Below are positions 1 to 12,088 of a stretch of 64,000 nucleotides of DNA, piece by piece. The DNA is from Melieria omissa. Its lineage: Eukaryota > Arthropoda > Insecta > Diptera > Ulidiidae. Each line of letters opens with the position of its first letter. Position 1 is the first letter of the stretch. The position numbers and the translations under genes were made by a program. Location: assembly GCA_963971225.1 (NCBI GenBank), contig OZ020268.1, positions 37,612,848-37,676,847 of the forward strand. The letters are read 5' to 3'. The notes under the pieces were generated by a model that saw nothing but the letters and a program-made list of their open reading frames with translations, did no database searches and was not told the DNA's origin.

Positions 1-819
1 TTTGCTTATTTTGAATTTCAAATTAACCAAAAAAAATTGTAAACTTTTCCGCTGCGTCTTATGCAATTTTCAAGTTATCGTTGTTTTTTTTGTTTGGTTT
101 AGTTTGTTTGCTGCTTCTCGCCTGTGCACACGAATACAAAAGTGAATAATGAACTTTTTCGCAACTGTCATTGCCTTGTCAGCGTCCCACTGCCGCTCTG
201 TCACTTCACTTCACTTCAGTTCTGTTCAGCTCTGTTCAGTTCAGTTCGGTGTTGTTGTTGTTGTTCTAATGGTGTTAAATATCATAATCAGTTGCTTGCT
301 TCTCCCATCGCTGCAATATTGACTTATCACTTTTTGTTTTTCTATGGAATTCAAGTTGACACGCGGCGACTTTTGTTGCCTCATTATCACTTTGCGCGCT
401 TCACAGCACGTCTCCTATTTAATAGAAACTAAACAATTTTTGAATTTTAAATTTTTATGAAAATGTTTGGGTGCAAGGAAAAGCTGTCTTTATGCTAAAG
501 TTCATTTGGAAAGAAAAAAATGAAAACATATCTCAATTCTAAACGCCAGAAGGCATGGCTAAAAAACTTTTAGCCACGATCCTTGCCCATGTCCAATACA
601 TGTTGATACACAGACTGTTTGACCCTTTTGGTAGCTATTCGATACCCAATAATTACTGAACAAAAATAGTGAAAATAAAGAATAAAGGATAAAGAACAAA
701 GATTAAATGTTGGTTGTGCGCAGTATTAGGTGCCCACCATGTTAACCCAGTAGTCCAATGAAAGCCCAAAGAGCCGCGGAATGAACCCATCATACACTGT
801 GCAACTTGGTAAATGCCAC
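1..819. other. AT-rich non-coding sequence, no gene seen
   Basis: I see no gene here. A 102-codon open frame at 124-432 is Cys/Phe/Leu-rich from T-rich and (TTG)n sequence and resembles no family I know. A short pyrimidine-rich 'cacttcagttctgttcag' iteration lies around 205-250. Confidence 0.5.
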
Positions 820-1200
820 CTATATCTTAGCTTTACACTTATCAGAGTCCAACCGGGCTAGTTCATCAGCCAAATCATTTCCATGAATGCCCACGTAACC
901 GGGTACCCACGAGATGGTAAGACCCTCCAACTTTAGTAAATCCCTGCAGTCTCTGATTAACTTGGATTTTACTGTAGAGAAGCTGTAAACATCTTTACCC
1001 TGAAAATTCTGATGTAAACGAATCATACAGGCTTCTCTTATTGCAAAAACTTGCGCCTAAAAGACGTTACAGAAATCAGGCAGATGAAAAATCTGTTCTA
1101 CCACCAGATCACTGGAGTAAACCCCTGCTTCAATCCTACATTTTATCTTTGAACCGTTGGTGTACAGGAGGATTTCTACTTTTGTAAATCTGAATGCGAA
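820..1200 (-). pseudogene. LINE relic: RNase H domain fragment
   Basis: Read on the minus strand, the frame gives YTNGSK (the YTDGSK first active-site motif of retrotransposon RNase H), then AQVFAIREA, then WVPGYVGIHGNDLADELAR, the terminal RNase H motif of I/Jockey/R1-type non-LTR retrotransposons. A TAG stop interrupts it near VF*AQ, and the catalytic Asp of the first motif reads Asn. No reverse transcriptase is attached, so this is a dead 5'-truncated fragment. Clade assignment is uncertain. Confidence 0.82.
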
Positions 1201-1971
1201 CTGCATTTGCTCGCCTCTGGAAGGGGAAAAATGGTCAACTTAACATCGAAAAGGCACCATTCGTGTTTTAGTCAGTTGCCCTGCTCAATTCCACTAGAAC
1301 CTTGGCCAGAATGTTAGTGTGTCCGTATGGTCTTTCCGCCCATTAAAATAAGAGACGGAAGCCAAATAAGTGAACTTTCAAACCTGTCAATTTACAAAGG
1401 CTATGCTATGATTATGCAATCGTAAGTGTAAACATTTTATAATTGGAATCTCTCTCTCTCTCTGATCAAATTGCAGTAACACAACACAGCTCACATGGGC
1501 TTTACGTTTGCTATTATATTCTCTATTCCTGTCCTGCTATCTCAAGACATCGACATTTTAGGGCTTCTGAGCTCATTGGACAAAACGAGGTCTAAATATT
1601 TGGGACTCATTGGGACTAAAACATTGATCTCAATAAATTATTGCTAAGGTCCCAATAGACAAATAGGTACATGAATACTTTACTTGATATATATTGGCTT
1701 TTCCAAGATTCCAACTAACGCAAATCCGCAGTGCACCTGAGCAAGAAGCTGAGCTGGAATGACGTTACAAATGTACATAGAGGATATGAAAATATTGGAA
1801 AGTATTGATTTTTGTGTAAATGTACCCCAGCGTGTTAGGGAATATGGAAAATTAATTCAATGATTAAATTCATTTTATAGCAAAAAGATCGATTGATTGG
1901 TTGGATCAATTTATTACCACAGTTCCATCTCACATAAATTTAAAACTGTTACCACCCCTTAACAATGTTCA
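1201..1971. other. Non-coding, no gene seen
   Basis: AT-rich sequence with a short (TC)n run near 1450. The 5' side next to the RNase H relic may be more of the same LINE, but I could not read it as protein. Confidence 0.4.
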
Positions 1972-2262
1972 TGTTTCGACCACTGTTAATTTAACACTAC
2001 GTGCTCTGCTATTAAAATTACGACCATCACGAGACAGGTTTCGTTTGTGTTATATCACAGAACAGAGACTGCAGAGATTAGAAGAAAGCAATGATAGCAT
2101 GCGGCTGTGTGAAGCATTGAAGGGGAAAACAAGCGAGACACTGTGGTTGGGGTTATTGTTGTTATTGTTGTTCGCCAACAAAACAAAGTGCAGCTTGTTT
2201 CTTATACGGAGAAAAAACAATAAGCTATGGTTGTTGTTATTGTTTCCAGCTAGAAAATGAAA
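1972..2262 (-). repeat. Dispersed repeat, copy A
   Basis: The reverse complement aligns end to end with 42843-43072. Both contain a CAACAACAACCATAGCTTATTG block, a second AACAACAACCACAG block, a CTTTCTTCTAATCTCTG block, an AACGAAA..CTGTCT block and a closing ACAGTGGTCGAAA. The AAC-rich stretches create Asn- or Leu-rich open frames on both strands that are not genes. Family unknown; a solo LTR or MITE is possible, and I see no clear terminal repeats. Confidence 0.7.
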
Positions 2263-3733
2263 CATTGAATTTTAATTATTTTTGCTTTGTGATTGACTCT
2301 GAGTGCAGCGCAAAGGGTACATACGCTGTGGATACCAACATTACGACAGAGTGTAGCGTGCAAAAATTTATGAAAACGAATGTCAACAGGGAAGTAACTC
2401 CCTCGACTTTAAAAGTCACTAAGATATACGATATACATATATAGTAAAGTTATCACACTATTTTTAATATTGAAAATAGTTAAAGGATTTGGAAAAAAGT
2501 GTTATGTACGAAAAATCTTTTAAATAGTGCATGTAAATACATATTTAAAAACAACCAAAACAAACTAGGAGAACAATATCCAACAGTGCTGTGAATCACA
2601 TAAATTTGTGAAGTGGTTGGGTTAAGGGGTCATTCTCATGCGCGGACAGGAAAAATGGACATTCTTCAGAAATTATTTCCTTTGTGAATACGAGGAATTA
2701 TCAAAAAAAGATATTCCACTTTAATTTATTCATTGTTATGGTACAAAAATAAAAAATTAAAAAAAAATTTTTTTCATTTTTTCAAACACTTTTTTTCGAT
2801 TAAAGACACGGCTTCTGCAGCGTCATGGTCAGCTGGCGGGGATTGTTTTGAGTCACAGGATTATCTGAAACATCAATTTCAAAGAAATTCTTAATCAGTA
2901 TGAACGTACCTCTCGCCCGTAGTAAATTTGAATTTTTTCATAAGAATCTCACAAAATGGCAGGCATTGGAAGTTAGAACAGTAAAAAATGGTTGTTTTTG
3001 AAGATTTTATCAATTAAAAAAAATATGAAATTTTTAACATATCGGAAAGAATTTACTAGGGGCGATAGCTAACAGTATGTAGAATGACGTGACAAAATCG
3101 CAGAGAGATCGGATGAATGGTTTTTTTTTAATCATCCCTGCCATTTCAAAGAAAGGCGTTCCGAGAAAAACACGTTTAAAGTTTTGACTAACCTCTAGAA
3201 TCCTTGACCGCTCGTTATATAAATGCCTGTAGAAGCCGAAATACTTGAAATTTTCCAATAAAATTTTGACAGCACCTTCTTCAAGGATGATACATTCCAA
3301 ATATGTTAAAAAAAAATTGATTTTTTACAAAATTTCACATGAGAATGTTAGGGGTCATTGTGGTTCTTGTTTATTTCAAATTTTTGTTGATTATTGTTGG
3401 TTATTTTTATTTTTGTTGATGAGTTATTCTGTTCTCTTCTCCTCATTTCGCTTTTGACTGTTATTTAGGATTATCAATATTTGTTCAGTCAGGGGAATCA
3501 CTTTCTCACATAGCGTAAACATACTGATTACAATTTTTACTCACTTCAAGAATCATTTGTTAGATTGTGTATACTAATCCGTTTTATGACTGAAAATGTT
3601 TATGAATTATTTCGTAATTCCATTTCAATACCTTTCTTCTTCAAAAATTCTTTCAAAAAAGACTCTCAATAAAGTTAACAATGTGCTCAAACTTTGACCA
3701 ACATTAGACCAAACGTTAGTTTAGTGCGGTTTA
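2263..3733. other. Non-coding AT-rich sequence
   Basis: No gene recognised. Short open frames at 3034-3300 (-) and 3245-3457 (+) overlap each other in AT-rich DNA and show no family motif. CATTCTCATG at 2633 and its reverse complement at 3339 could bound an old element, but the match is only 10 bp. Confidence 0.4.
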
Positions 3734-3808
3734 AGGACATTTTTCACTACTAAAGTTATGCTGAGTGCACTCTAAGCAATGACCTAAAAATATGGTTACT
3801 AATTAGTA
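3734..3808 (+). repeat. Direct repeat, left copy
   Basis: This 75-bp stretch (TTTAAGGAC..ACTACTAAA..GCACTCTAAGCAATGACC..AATATGGTTACTAAT) recurs at 4663-4742 in the same orientation with a few substitutions. The pair brackets the large palindrome, so it marks either a local duplication or the ends of an old composite insertion. Confidence 0.75.
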
Positions 3809-3963
3809 CAACACTGGTATGGTATGACTCCAAGGTTTGGTTTAGACCAATAACCAAAAAATCTATTTTTGCGAAATCGTACAGTGGTGTTACGCCTTAA
3901 GCATTTTGGTATAGCGAAGGTCTGCCTTAAGAATTGGAGTTTGGTTTCAACAAACCCAAAATA

Positions 3964-4275
3964 ACACCGGCACACAAAAAAAAAAGTGGTCTGTACATTT
4001 GACTAGACCCACCTATCCCTTTGTATTTCGGTGCGCTGAAACCGAATTCGAGGTCAGTTTTGTCCGTACACCCTCAAAATTTTGAGTAAATTGCAAAAAA
4101 CTGCCAAAAATGGCAAAAAATCGCAAATAATGGCAGTTTTTTGCAATTTACTCAAAATTTTTGAGGGTGTACGGACAAAACTGACCTCGGATTCGGTTTC
4201 AGCGCACCGAAATACATAAGGATAGGTGGGTCTAGTCAAATGTACAGACCACTTTTTTTTTTTGGGTGCCGGTGT
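3964..4275. mobile_element. 312-bp near-perfect palindrome (hairpin/foldback MITE)
   Basis: The left arm begins ACACCGGCAC and the right arm ends GTGCCGGTGT. Between them, GTGGTCTGTACATTTGACTA, GGTGCGCTGAAACCGAATTC and GTCAGTTTTGTCCGTACACC on the left all recur inverted on the right with only a few mismatches. The centre (about 4105-4125) is a short AT-rich loop of repeated AATGGCA / AAAAATGGC. Such hairpins are typical of foldback-type non-autonomous DNA transposons. No certain target duplication is seen. Confidence 0.88.
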
Positions 4276-4662
4276 AATGAATCAGAATGTATTCTACTGT
4301 TTGCTCCTCTTTGTTGTTTCCTTCTATTTCTATGATTGACAAATTTGATTGACAGCCTGGTTCTTCGCTACGAAATATCTGGCATGAATATTTTTGTCGC
4401 ACTGCTAGCCTCACAGTTCCTTCAGTAATGTTTGGCTTTGCTTTCCAGTCAAAGCTTCTAATTGTATCCCATGATTATCTCTGACAATGCACAAAACGGT
4501 AGTAGCCCCATTAGTTTTTTCTGTTTGGCACAGCTACTAAAAGTCCAGTAAGGACTTTACTTAGTTGACTGTGCTATCAGTTGAAGCCCGGAGTCATCTT
4601 CTATTTCATTTATGTACCTTTTGGTTTACTCTATGGCTAACTGTTACCATTGTTACTTACTT

Positions 4663-4742
4663 TAAGGACCTTTTTTGCTACTAAAACTATGCTCAGTGCA
4701 CTCTAAGCAATGACCCAAAAATATGGTTACTAATGACTACAA
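4663..4742 (+). repeat. Direct repeat, right copy
   Basis: Right-hand partner of 3734-3808, about 930 bp downstream, sharing GCACTCTAAGCAATGACC and AATATGGTTACTAAT. Confidence 0.75.
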
Positions 4743-6330
4743 TAAATGTTGACAATAAATTGCTAATGAAATATCAGTTGGCAACAGCACTCAACGCATA
4801 GAAATAAATATTCAAGTAAAAAGTAAAATTCGGTAGTAAATTTCATGCAACTTGCAATGACAACACACTAACAACTGACTTGAACACTTCGAATCGGCTA
4901 CCTAAATAAACTGTAAATTGCCATTAAACTAAAAATTTTGTCTGTTGTTTGCCAAAATGCTGTCGACACGCTTGTACTAACTCACCAAACAGACACACAC
5001 ACACCCATACAAATTTAAAATAATAACAAAAATGCAAGAAATATTTGTTAGCAAATAAAATCTTGCCAACAGTGCAGACTGCAGCAACACACAGCAGAGG
5101 CGCAAAAAAAAATCAACCCCAAAGCTGGCAACGGCAACAACCAACACAAAAACATCAATAACCGAAAGTGGCGGCGCCACAGCGTCTGCAGCGGCCCCAC
5201 CCCAATTGGCAGTTGGTGTGTACGAACCAGTGGAGCCGGCTTCGGCAGCTGGCCAGAAAAAAGAACGGCGACAATAAATAAACGCAATGCATTCAAGCAA
5301 TTGAGGCAACATGATACCACACGATAACGTCGCCCAGATACGCTGCGCGCCGCCGCAAAGCCACTCGGCACTCGCTCGACACAAGGCGACAAAAACGTGC
5401 AAACGAATGGGTGCGGGAAAATCCAGCGCCAGAAGGATAGCCGCCCCGAACGTTTGACGAATTCACACACACGCGGCGGTGGCGACGATGGCGCCAACGC
5501 ACCGCTCGCCGCTCTGCACTTGCCACATGCAACTCCACTGTCCCTCAGTCACCCAGTCACAGCCGCAGCACCGACAGCTTGTTGTCGCATTGCAGCGCAC
5601 TCATAGAAATTTCCGTGTTGGTCGTCGCCATCCTCGTTGCTTTAAGCAGTTTGTAGCCGTATTTGCTGGTCCACTTTGCCTCCGCTTCGACACTGATAAA
5701 TTTTTATTATTTTCTTGTTTGTTATTGTTTGCGTTCCACTGCGTGGCTGCGACTTCGAGTTGCTGCCGCTGCTGCTGCTGCTGCTGCTTGTTGCTGCTGG
5801 TTATTGATGCCGTTGTTGTGCTTGTTGTTGTTGCTTCCGTTTCGCAGTCAGTTAGTCGCCAATTTAATGGCATACTTTTCGGCGTTACGCAGACAACAAT
5901 AACAAGCCGCCAAGTCATTTCCAGCGCGCCGCCGCCGCCGTCTGTCGTCTGCCATTTCAGATTTGTGAATTACAAAAGTTGAAGAAAATGTTTTTGTGGC
6001 AGGAGTCGCGTAACACCAACAACGCACAGCACCCAAAGCCAACGCGGAAGTGGCAGCATCTCTTGCTGTGCTTGCACTTCCGCCTGTGTGTTTTTTCTCC
6101 GCTCCGTTCCGCTCCCTCGTCTTGCGTTGCTCTTTTAGCGACATCGAGAGCGTCGCATAAATTTCAGGTTTATAGTTTAGCTGCGTACTGCCGCTTCTCA
6201 CTTGGCTCGTTGTCTGGGCGCACAAACAGAGCAGCGAGCATCGAAGCGAGGCCAAGTGAAAAGTTTGCTGGCGCCAGTCTGGCTGGCGACATGTTGGCGC
6301 TGACGAATGTTTAGTTGGCATCATCGTAGT
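4743..6330. other. GC-rich non-coding island, possible promoter or 5' exon region
   Basis: From about 5040 to 6320 the base composition is clearly richer in G and C, with CAG/CTG runs (5765-5790). Most reading frames on both strands stay open for 60-167 codons at once, as expected from low stop density rather than from coding. None of these frames shows a family motif or convincing splice partners. The island lies about 6 kb upstream of the first recognised CARP exon, so a promoter or non-coding first exon is a reasonable but unproven guess. GCATACTTTTCGGC at 5870-5883 is a one-mismatch copy of the recurrent 14-mer. Confidence 0.3.
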
Positions 6331-7010
6331 CTTTCGATTGATTCTTTCTGTTCTGGCTGCTTTTGTCTTTTATTTTCGTGCGCTCTGTTGCCAATTTTTT
6401 GGTGTTTTCTAGCAAAAATTTTGCAGCTTCAGTTTTATTTATGAATTTTTTTATTAAAGTGCTTTGATGCTTTGCGAAACATTTTCATATTTTCCATAGT
6501 TTCATTGTTTGCTGAAGCAAATAATGAGAAAACTTGTGACCCCTTAGGCAGAAAACATTTAACTATTATTTTGTTTTAAAACATTGAAACTAAACTATAA
6601 ATTCTTTAATTACTTTTGGACAACTTTTAACACAAGTTTTTTCTGTACAGCTTTTTAGAGAAATAATAATTGAATTTTTTTAATATTTACTTCTTTGTTT
6701 TATTATTTCCAAAGCTTAAGTTTAATGTTTGGAAATTAGAACTTACACTTAGATTCTGTTCTCATTTGAAGGGAATAGAAAATCCAAACAGATTCAGATC
6801 ACTCTGTCACTATCTCTGCTTCCTTCTCTCCTTCTAACTCTCTGACAAAGAATAAGCTGTCTGTGATTCTTCAGTGACTCTAACACAAATGAGATTAGGT
6901 TAGTTTTGGTTTCAGAGGCTAACTAAGGACATCAAGAAGAAGAAGAAGAAGAATCTTACTCTAACTCCACGTTTGAGATCAAGTCCAACCTTTACTTAAT
7001 AGAAGCATAG
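6331..7010. other. AT-rich non-coding, short (GAA)n run
   Basis: No gene seen. A pure AAG/GAA run of about 20 bp lies at 6934-6953. Confidence 0.4.
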
Positions 7011-7018
7011 TTCATATT

Positions 7019-7417
7019 TAGTGTCCGACCAACTACTTTTTGGGCCGAAACGGAAACCGAATTTCGGTTTTTTTAATATTCGGCCGAAACCGAACATAAC
7101 ATAACATAAATAAATAATTTATTAATTAAAAAACAATTCATTAATTTTTAAAAACATAAACATAAAAAAATCACGCTTTCGTACCGTACTCGCTAATATT
7201 TAAAATTAAATAATTTAATATTATGTTCTAAAAAAAGAAGTTTATATACATTGGTGGCATCTTAACTCTCCTTGTCATCCTTTCTCTATATATTTAAAAA
7301 ATGTAAAATATATTCTAGAAAGTTTCGGTTTCGGCCGTTCGAGCATTTTTTGGCCGAAAATGAAACCACTTATTTTGGCCGAACCGAAACCGAAACCGAA
7401 TATTCGGTCAGACACTA
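7019..7417. mobile_element. hAT-like MITE with 8-bp target duplication
   Basis: The left end TAGTGTCCGACC and right end GGTCAGACACTA are inverted repeats. They are flanked by TTCATATT (7011-7018) and TTCATACT (7418-7425), an 8-bp target duplication with one mismatch. The subterminal parts are packed with CGGTTT/AAACCG hexamers (GGCCGAAACCGAA and its inverse), so the arms can pair well beyond the termini. There is no coding capacity. The 8-bp duplication is typical of hAT elements; family placement is inference. Confidence 0.85.
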
Positions 7418-7654
7418 TTCATACTAGACAACTGGACACAAATTTTTCATGTAACAAAACCGTCGTTTGGCCAACACAAGATATTTTCATAAAAAGTAAC
7501 TCGACACATTCTTCGTTGCCTTGATTTCTGCAACCACTTCTGAAGCAGTGAATATGGGCGGTCATCGGAAGAGTATCGACGAAGGCAGATTCCTTCTTAT
7601 GGGTAACGAAAAATAGTCCAATTAAGAGGCCTTTTTCGACAAATTCTCCCACTA

Positions 7655-8690
7655 TTTGGTAAGTAGTTGGTTAGGTAGGTAGGTGTGGCTGCTCCAAGAG
7701 GAGCACTCTTAGACCATGATGGCCCATTGTGACACCATATGCGGTCCAGCTAACACCGCTCAGTCATTTAACCAATTGGAGCTTCTTACGAAGCTTAGTA
7801 GACAGCGAATTGTCTTATCGGTTAGATCTGCTAGACTAAGGAAGGAGAAGTTGCCTTCTCAGGTCAGTTAGGTCATTCTTCTTCTGGTTAAAGCAGGACA
7901 GGTGCATAGTAGGTTAAGGTTAGATTAAAGAAAGAGAGACCCCATGAATCTCTTCATTCCAATCAATTCGATCGATCGATCGGTTACTCTGTAATTACTG
8001 CATGCTCAGTACGTGAGCTATATTTTGTTCCTCTTCCTCGTCTATGCAGCTGCGACAGAAGTGGTTTGAGAAAACTCCATTAGAACACAGATCGAAGTTC
8101 TGATTTGGGCTTTGTCTAGTGAGAAAAGTTCTTTAGAAAGTCAAAGATTTAAGGTTGGCCAAACTGGACGTGTAAGGAAACTTATGTAACTTTCAGTACA
8201 TCTTAAGTTAGTGTCGTGTATGAAACTCGTATGGGAAGCTTACAGGTTAAGGGAGGAACACCAAACACTGTCATGTCTTGACATAACTGCTCAGTTTTAC
8301 AATGCTTGTCTGCTATACATATCCCTGGAATATCCCTGTTTACCGGCATTTACCCAGCATTGGCGAATTGGAAGCTGCTTTGCAGTCTCGTTGCCAGATT
8401 TGCCGAAGCTGAGGAGATTTTTTAATGGTATGATGACCGCTACCAGATAGGATTGGCTGTCCGATAGTATGAGGATATCTCTTGATGATATCTCGTTCTC
8501 CTGAGCTCGTCAGATTGCTGTGACTTCAGCTTGGACACTGTAGTAAGCTGGCAGCCGGAGCTTTAAGTTTAAATTTAGTTCTTCGCAGTAGATTCCGCAA
8601 ACCACCCGACCGAAGCAGTTTCGATCTTATTCCGGTGAAGAAATTTAGAATTATAGAGTACCCCCGCCCCGCGCTAGTATCTACCACAAG
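7655..8690 (-). pseudogene. LINE relic: RNase H, Cys-rich C-terminus and 3' tail
   Basis: Read from 8690 down, pieces appear in the expected order across shifted frames: VCGIYCEELNLNLKLRLPAY, SVQAEVTAI, ISSRDILILSDSQSYL (RNase H with the DSQ motif), RDIPGICIADKH (degenerate GN..ADEL motif), a GVPPLTCKL segment, and NHFCRSCIDEEEEQN, the C-terminal Cys-rich region of I/Jockey-type LINEs. Stops and frameshifts make it dead. The last 65 bp near 7660-7740 (TCACAATGGGCC..GAGCAGCCAC..CCTACCTAACC on the minus strand) match the tails of the SINE at 57249-57649 and of the LINE relic at 53985. Confidence 0.8.
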
Positions 8691-9280
8691 ATATCATTCC
8701 CCATGAAATTTAAAAGCGAGGAAGATGTTTCAATTTTTTCCTCTTTTTGAGTTTGATTTTCATGCAAATACAAATGATCCATAATTTCAAGCTCAGCGTC
8801 AGGGAACATAAAAAGGTGGACAGAACATTTTTAAGAGTAAAAAGAAAGTGGGTAAACTTCAGATTTCAAAACTTGCTGCTTTACTGTTTAAATTTGTTAG
8901 ATTTAATTATTACAAAACATAATTTTCCATCCATTTAAAACCATTTGTTGCCTGTTTTTGAAATTTTTACTCTCCCTAACCTCACATTTTAGAGAAAACA
9001 TTCACACATTCCATACTATAAATGCAACAACAGTTTAATAACAACTCCAATAAAATTCATTTCAATATTCGTTAGCAAAAATTCACACATTCATGTGTGA
9101 TGGACATATGAACTACTCGTATGTGTTAGTATTCATTTGTGTGTGTGTGCGTGTATAGAAAAAAATTCAATTTTAATTCAGTGTCACTGAGCCGAATGAC
9201 AAATTGATTTTCATAGTTTTGTATTTAAATTGAATTTAAAGCGCATACAATGCCACACAACTAGTCATGCGAACGAAGTA
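8691..9280. other. AT-rich non-coding
   Basis: No gene seen. A (GT)n run lies at 9139-9152, and the 63-codon frame at 8747 has no recognisable motif. Confidence 0.4.
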
Positions 9281-9985
9281 CAGTGGGACGAGTAGTGATA
9301 ATATTGCCAGAAATACTATAAAAACACAAATATCAGTATGGAGTAGAAATCCCAACTTTTATGAAAAAACTTAAACAGCATAAAGATTATGAGCTCTAAA
9401 AAAGCTCTTAGAGCTTTGAAAAAGAATTGGCTAAAAATAACAAACTTTTTAGTTTCGCTTTGAGGTTCAATATTTCAAAAAAATTATGAGCAAGTTCCTA
9501 AAACTTACTGTTCTTGTAAGTTTCATATAATTTAGGTTTGGTTAGATCAAGTTTTTGCTGATTCTTTTCATCTCTGAACAGTACTGTTATGAAAAAAAAT
9601 GAAACTAAAAAGACCAAAGAGAAGAGCTAATAAAAACTGAGTTGAATTTTAAAAGGTGAAATAAAAGAGAACACACATTTTATCACTTTTAATTTTTTTT
9701 TTTATTTAATTTTGGAAAGTTTTTATGTAGATTACGGTGTAAAATTTTCAGCTGTGCATATTTGCGAAAATAAAAGTTGTCGGTATTTTTCAGTGAAGAA
9801 AATTTGCTATAGTTTCAAAGTTTGGTTGAATGGCAATAACAGTCGGTCAACTAATGCTTTGTTGTTGTGTGTGAAAAAATTTGTTCAACACGTTCCACCC
9901 GGCGCATTTTTTCGATGTTTCTACGCATTGCCTGCACGAGATGACAAGGCGACTACAACAAATATAATTTTATAATTTCCCACTG
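9281..9985. mobile_element. Possible Tc1/mariner-like MITE, weak
   Basis: TA followed by CAGTGGGA at 9279-9288 is mirrored by TCCCACTG followed by TA at 9978-9987. This is a short inverted repeat with TA at both sides, as in Tc1/mariner-type elements. Only about 8 bp match and the interior shows no transposase, so chance is possible. Confidence 0.35.
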
Positions 9986-12088
9986 TATTTTATATTAGCA
10001 TATTTCCAGTATGGTTTTCGAAATCAAATTATAAACATTTGTGGTCCGCGCCGCCAGATATATGAATTTGCCTGTGTGCTTCATAGAAACCCAACCTCAG
10101 AAGTTCATTTGTATAGAATGTGCCCTCTGGTGATGAGTTTTTGAACTTCTTTCCATTTTGTATTTTTTGCACTGAAGAATGTTGTCGACTGTTTAATAAA
10201 CCATTCAAATCGGTTTAGTGGTTTTTGAGATGCATAAGTAAGTTTCTTGCTTCCTTTACTACAAGTGGCCATTTTGTATGAAAAATTTTATGGGAGCTGC
10301 CTTTAAATTTGGAGATAGTGATTCGGTTTGTATGAGACAAACGTTCAAAAGAGAAAATAAATAGGGGTCAGTCTTACATTTGATATGTCTGGGGGCAACA
10401 TGGAGGCAATGAGCAATGAGAAAATCCCATTTTATAAAAATGATCATTTTGTATGGGAGCCCTATTAAGGGTTAGAGATAAGGGGTGGGTGTGTTTGAAA
10501 AAAATGTTCACAAAGAAAAATTAGTGGGAGCGAGTCAAAGATTTTAACCCTCTAAGAGCAATTTCTGAGTAGCTGTGAAGCAATTTGTCTAATTTTAATC
10601 TCGATTACTTTTGAAGTAAGCACTTTTTATCTAAGTACACATTTACAAACACATTAATAAATGGATTTATATAGAAAATCAAATATTATGAACATAACTT
10701 TTGTGACCTAAGATAATTTTCATTGTTAATGTGAAATTTTTCAAATTCGGTTCTATGCGAAGTTGCTCCAATTCCATTAAAATTTTGCAAAGTTGTTATT
10801 AACTCATACAAAAACTGCTTAATTTATTTAATTTAATTTATTTACGACTACGATTTTTGTTACTCCGCTATATGAACTCGTAACACTGTGCAGCACTTCG
10901 TTCACAGTGCGAGGCTTTTTGTTGTCATAAAAATGTTGCAATTGCTTGTTCGCGCCACATGACTATTTAATAACTGATTTAAACAAAATCCCGACTAACA
11001 TTTCACTTTGCAATTGAGCAGATTTTAAGCCGAGTTCGCAAGCCGACAATCAGTGAAAAAGTCAAAAGAGAAAAAATGTCGCTCATACGCCATGTGGCAC
11101 TGCTATGAGTCAACGAAATCGTTGACAAAAATGTTTTACAAAAAAATTGTAAAACTAATTTAAGCATGCAAACATGTAGAAAAATAGCTATAAAACTGCA
11201 ATTGACTTTTGATAAAACAATTTTCGAGCACGCAGTGTGAAAGGGTACACAACTAAAAGCGCCAAACATGACCGCAAACAAGTTTAACCACAATAAAGAA
11301 AACCACTTTAATTTTTGTGTACTTTGGGTTCAGTTGAAGTTGCTGTGATTTTGAACGGTTTTGCGTTTTTAAGTGGCCATATTTCTCGACTTATGCCATC
11401 AACGCAGCTGCCGTGTTTTTCTTCGCATTGCATTGCTTACGATTCATGGAAAGTTCAGGAAATTTAACTTCGCACATAAGTTCCTTTGTTGTTGTTGTGT
11501 TAATCGGCTGCGCACTCGAGTTGCAACTGAAAATTATTAATGAAATAACCGGCAATAATAAAGTAACAAGCAACAAGCAAATGAATGAAAATAAAAAATG
11601 CAAACAACTTGTGCTCACTTTTTATTGCACACGCGGCGTCCATGAATTGTAGACAGACAAACCAACAGCCGGACGAATGAACGTCGGTGGCTGTGCACAG
11701 CATCGACGCCAAAACCGAAAACCGCCACAGCCGGTTTATGGCGGCGCATTTTTGTCGGCCGCCGTTTTCCATTCGAGCAACGAAACGGACGATATCAATG
11801 CGTCCAGCGGCGCAACACAGTCACAGGTTGTAGTGGAAAGAGCGAAAATCGAAAATTTCCATTTCTTAATTTGCCTTAAAAGTTTATTTCATTTATTGAG
11901 CTCGCGCATTATTTTCGGTTTATTGACTTTTTGTCTGTGCAAACAAACAATGACACACAGACACACACACACACATCTCATCTCTTTCACTCTTTTGCAC
12001 ATACCACATACATGTATGCGAGCGCCATTGTTGCCAATGTAAATTAATATTTTTGCCGTTTTTGTGCTTTTGTCTCTTTGTTTTGCAG
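9986..12088. other. Non-coding upstream sequence of the CARP gene
   Basis: I found no convincing exon. The stretch 10100-10560 contains the phrase CATTTTGTATG three times, which hints at an old dispersed repeat. From 11340 the sequence becomes richer in G and C with a (CA)n run at 11955-11976, and it runs into the acceptor TTGTTTTGCAG before 12089. No ATG-headed signal-peptide exon ending in a phase-1 donor is evident. Confidence 0.35.

Noticed and set aside
2633..3348. Possible MITE bounded by CATTCTCATG inverted repeats.
   Set aside because: Only 10 bp match, no target duplication and no second copy seen.
5048..6324. Several overlapping frames of 100-167 codons on both strands.
   Set aside because: Open on many frames at once because of base composition and CAG repeats; no domain, no consistent start, no splice partner.
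7419..7652. 77-codon minus-strand frame next to the hAT-like MITE.
   Set aside because: No family motif; partly overlaps the MITE target duplication, so it is not part of one gene.
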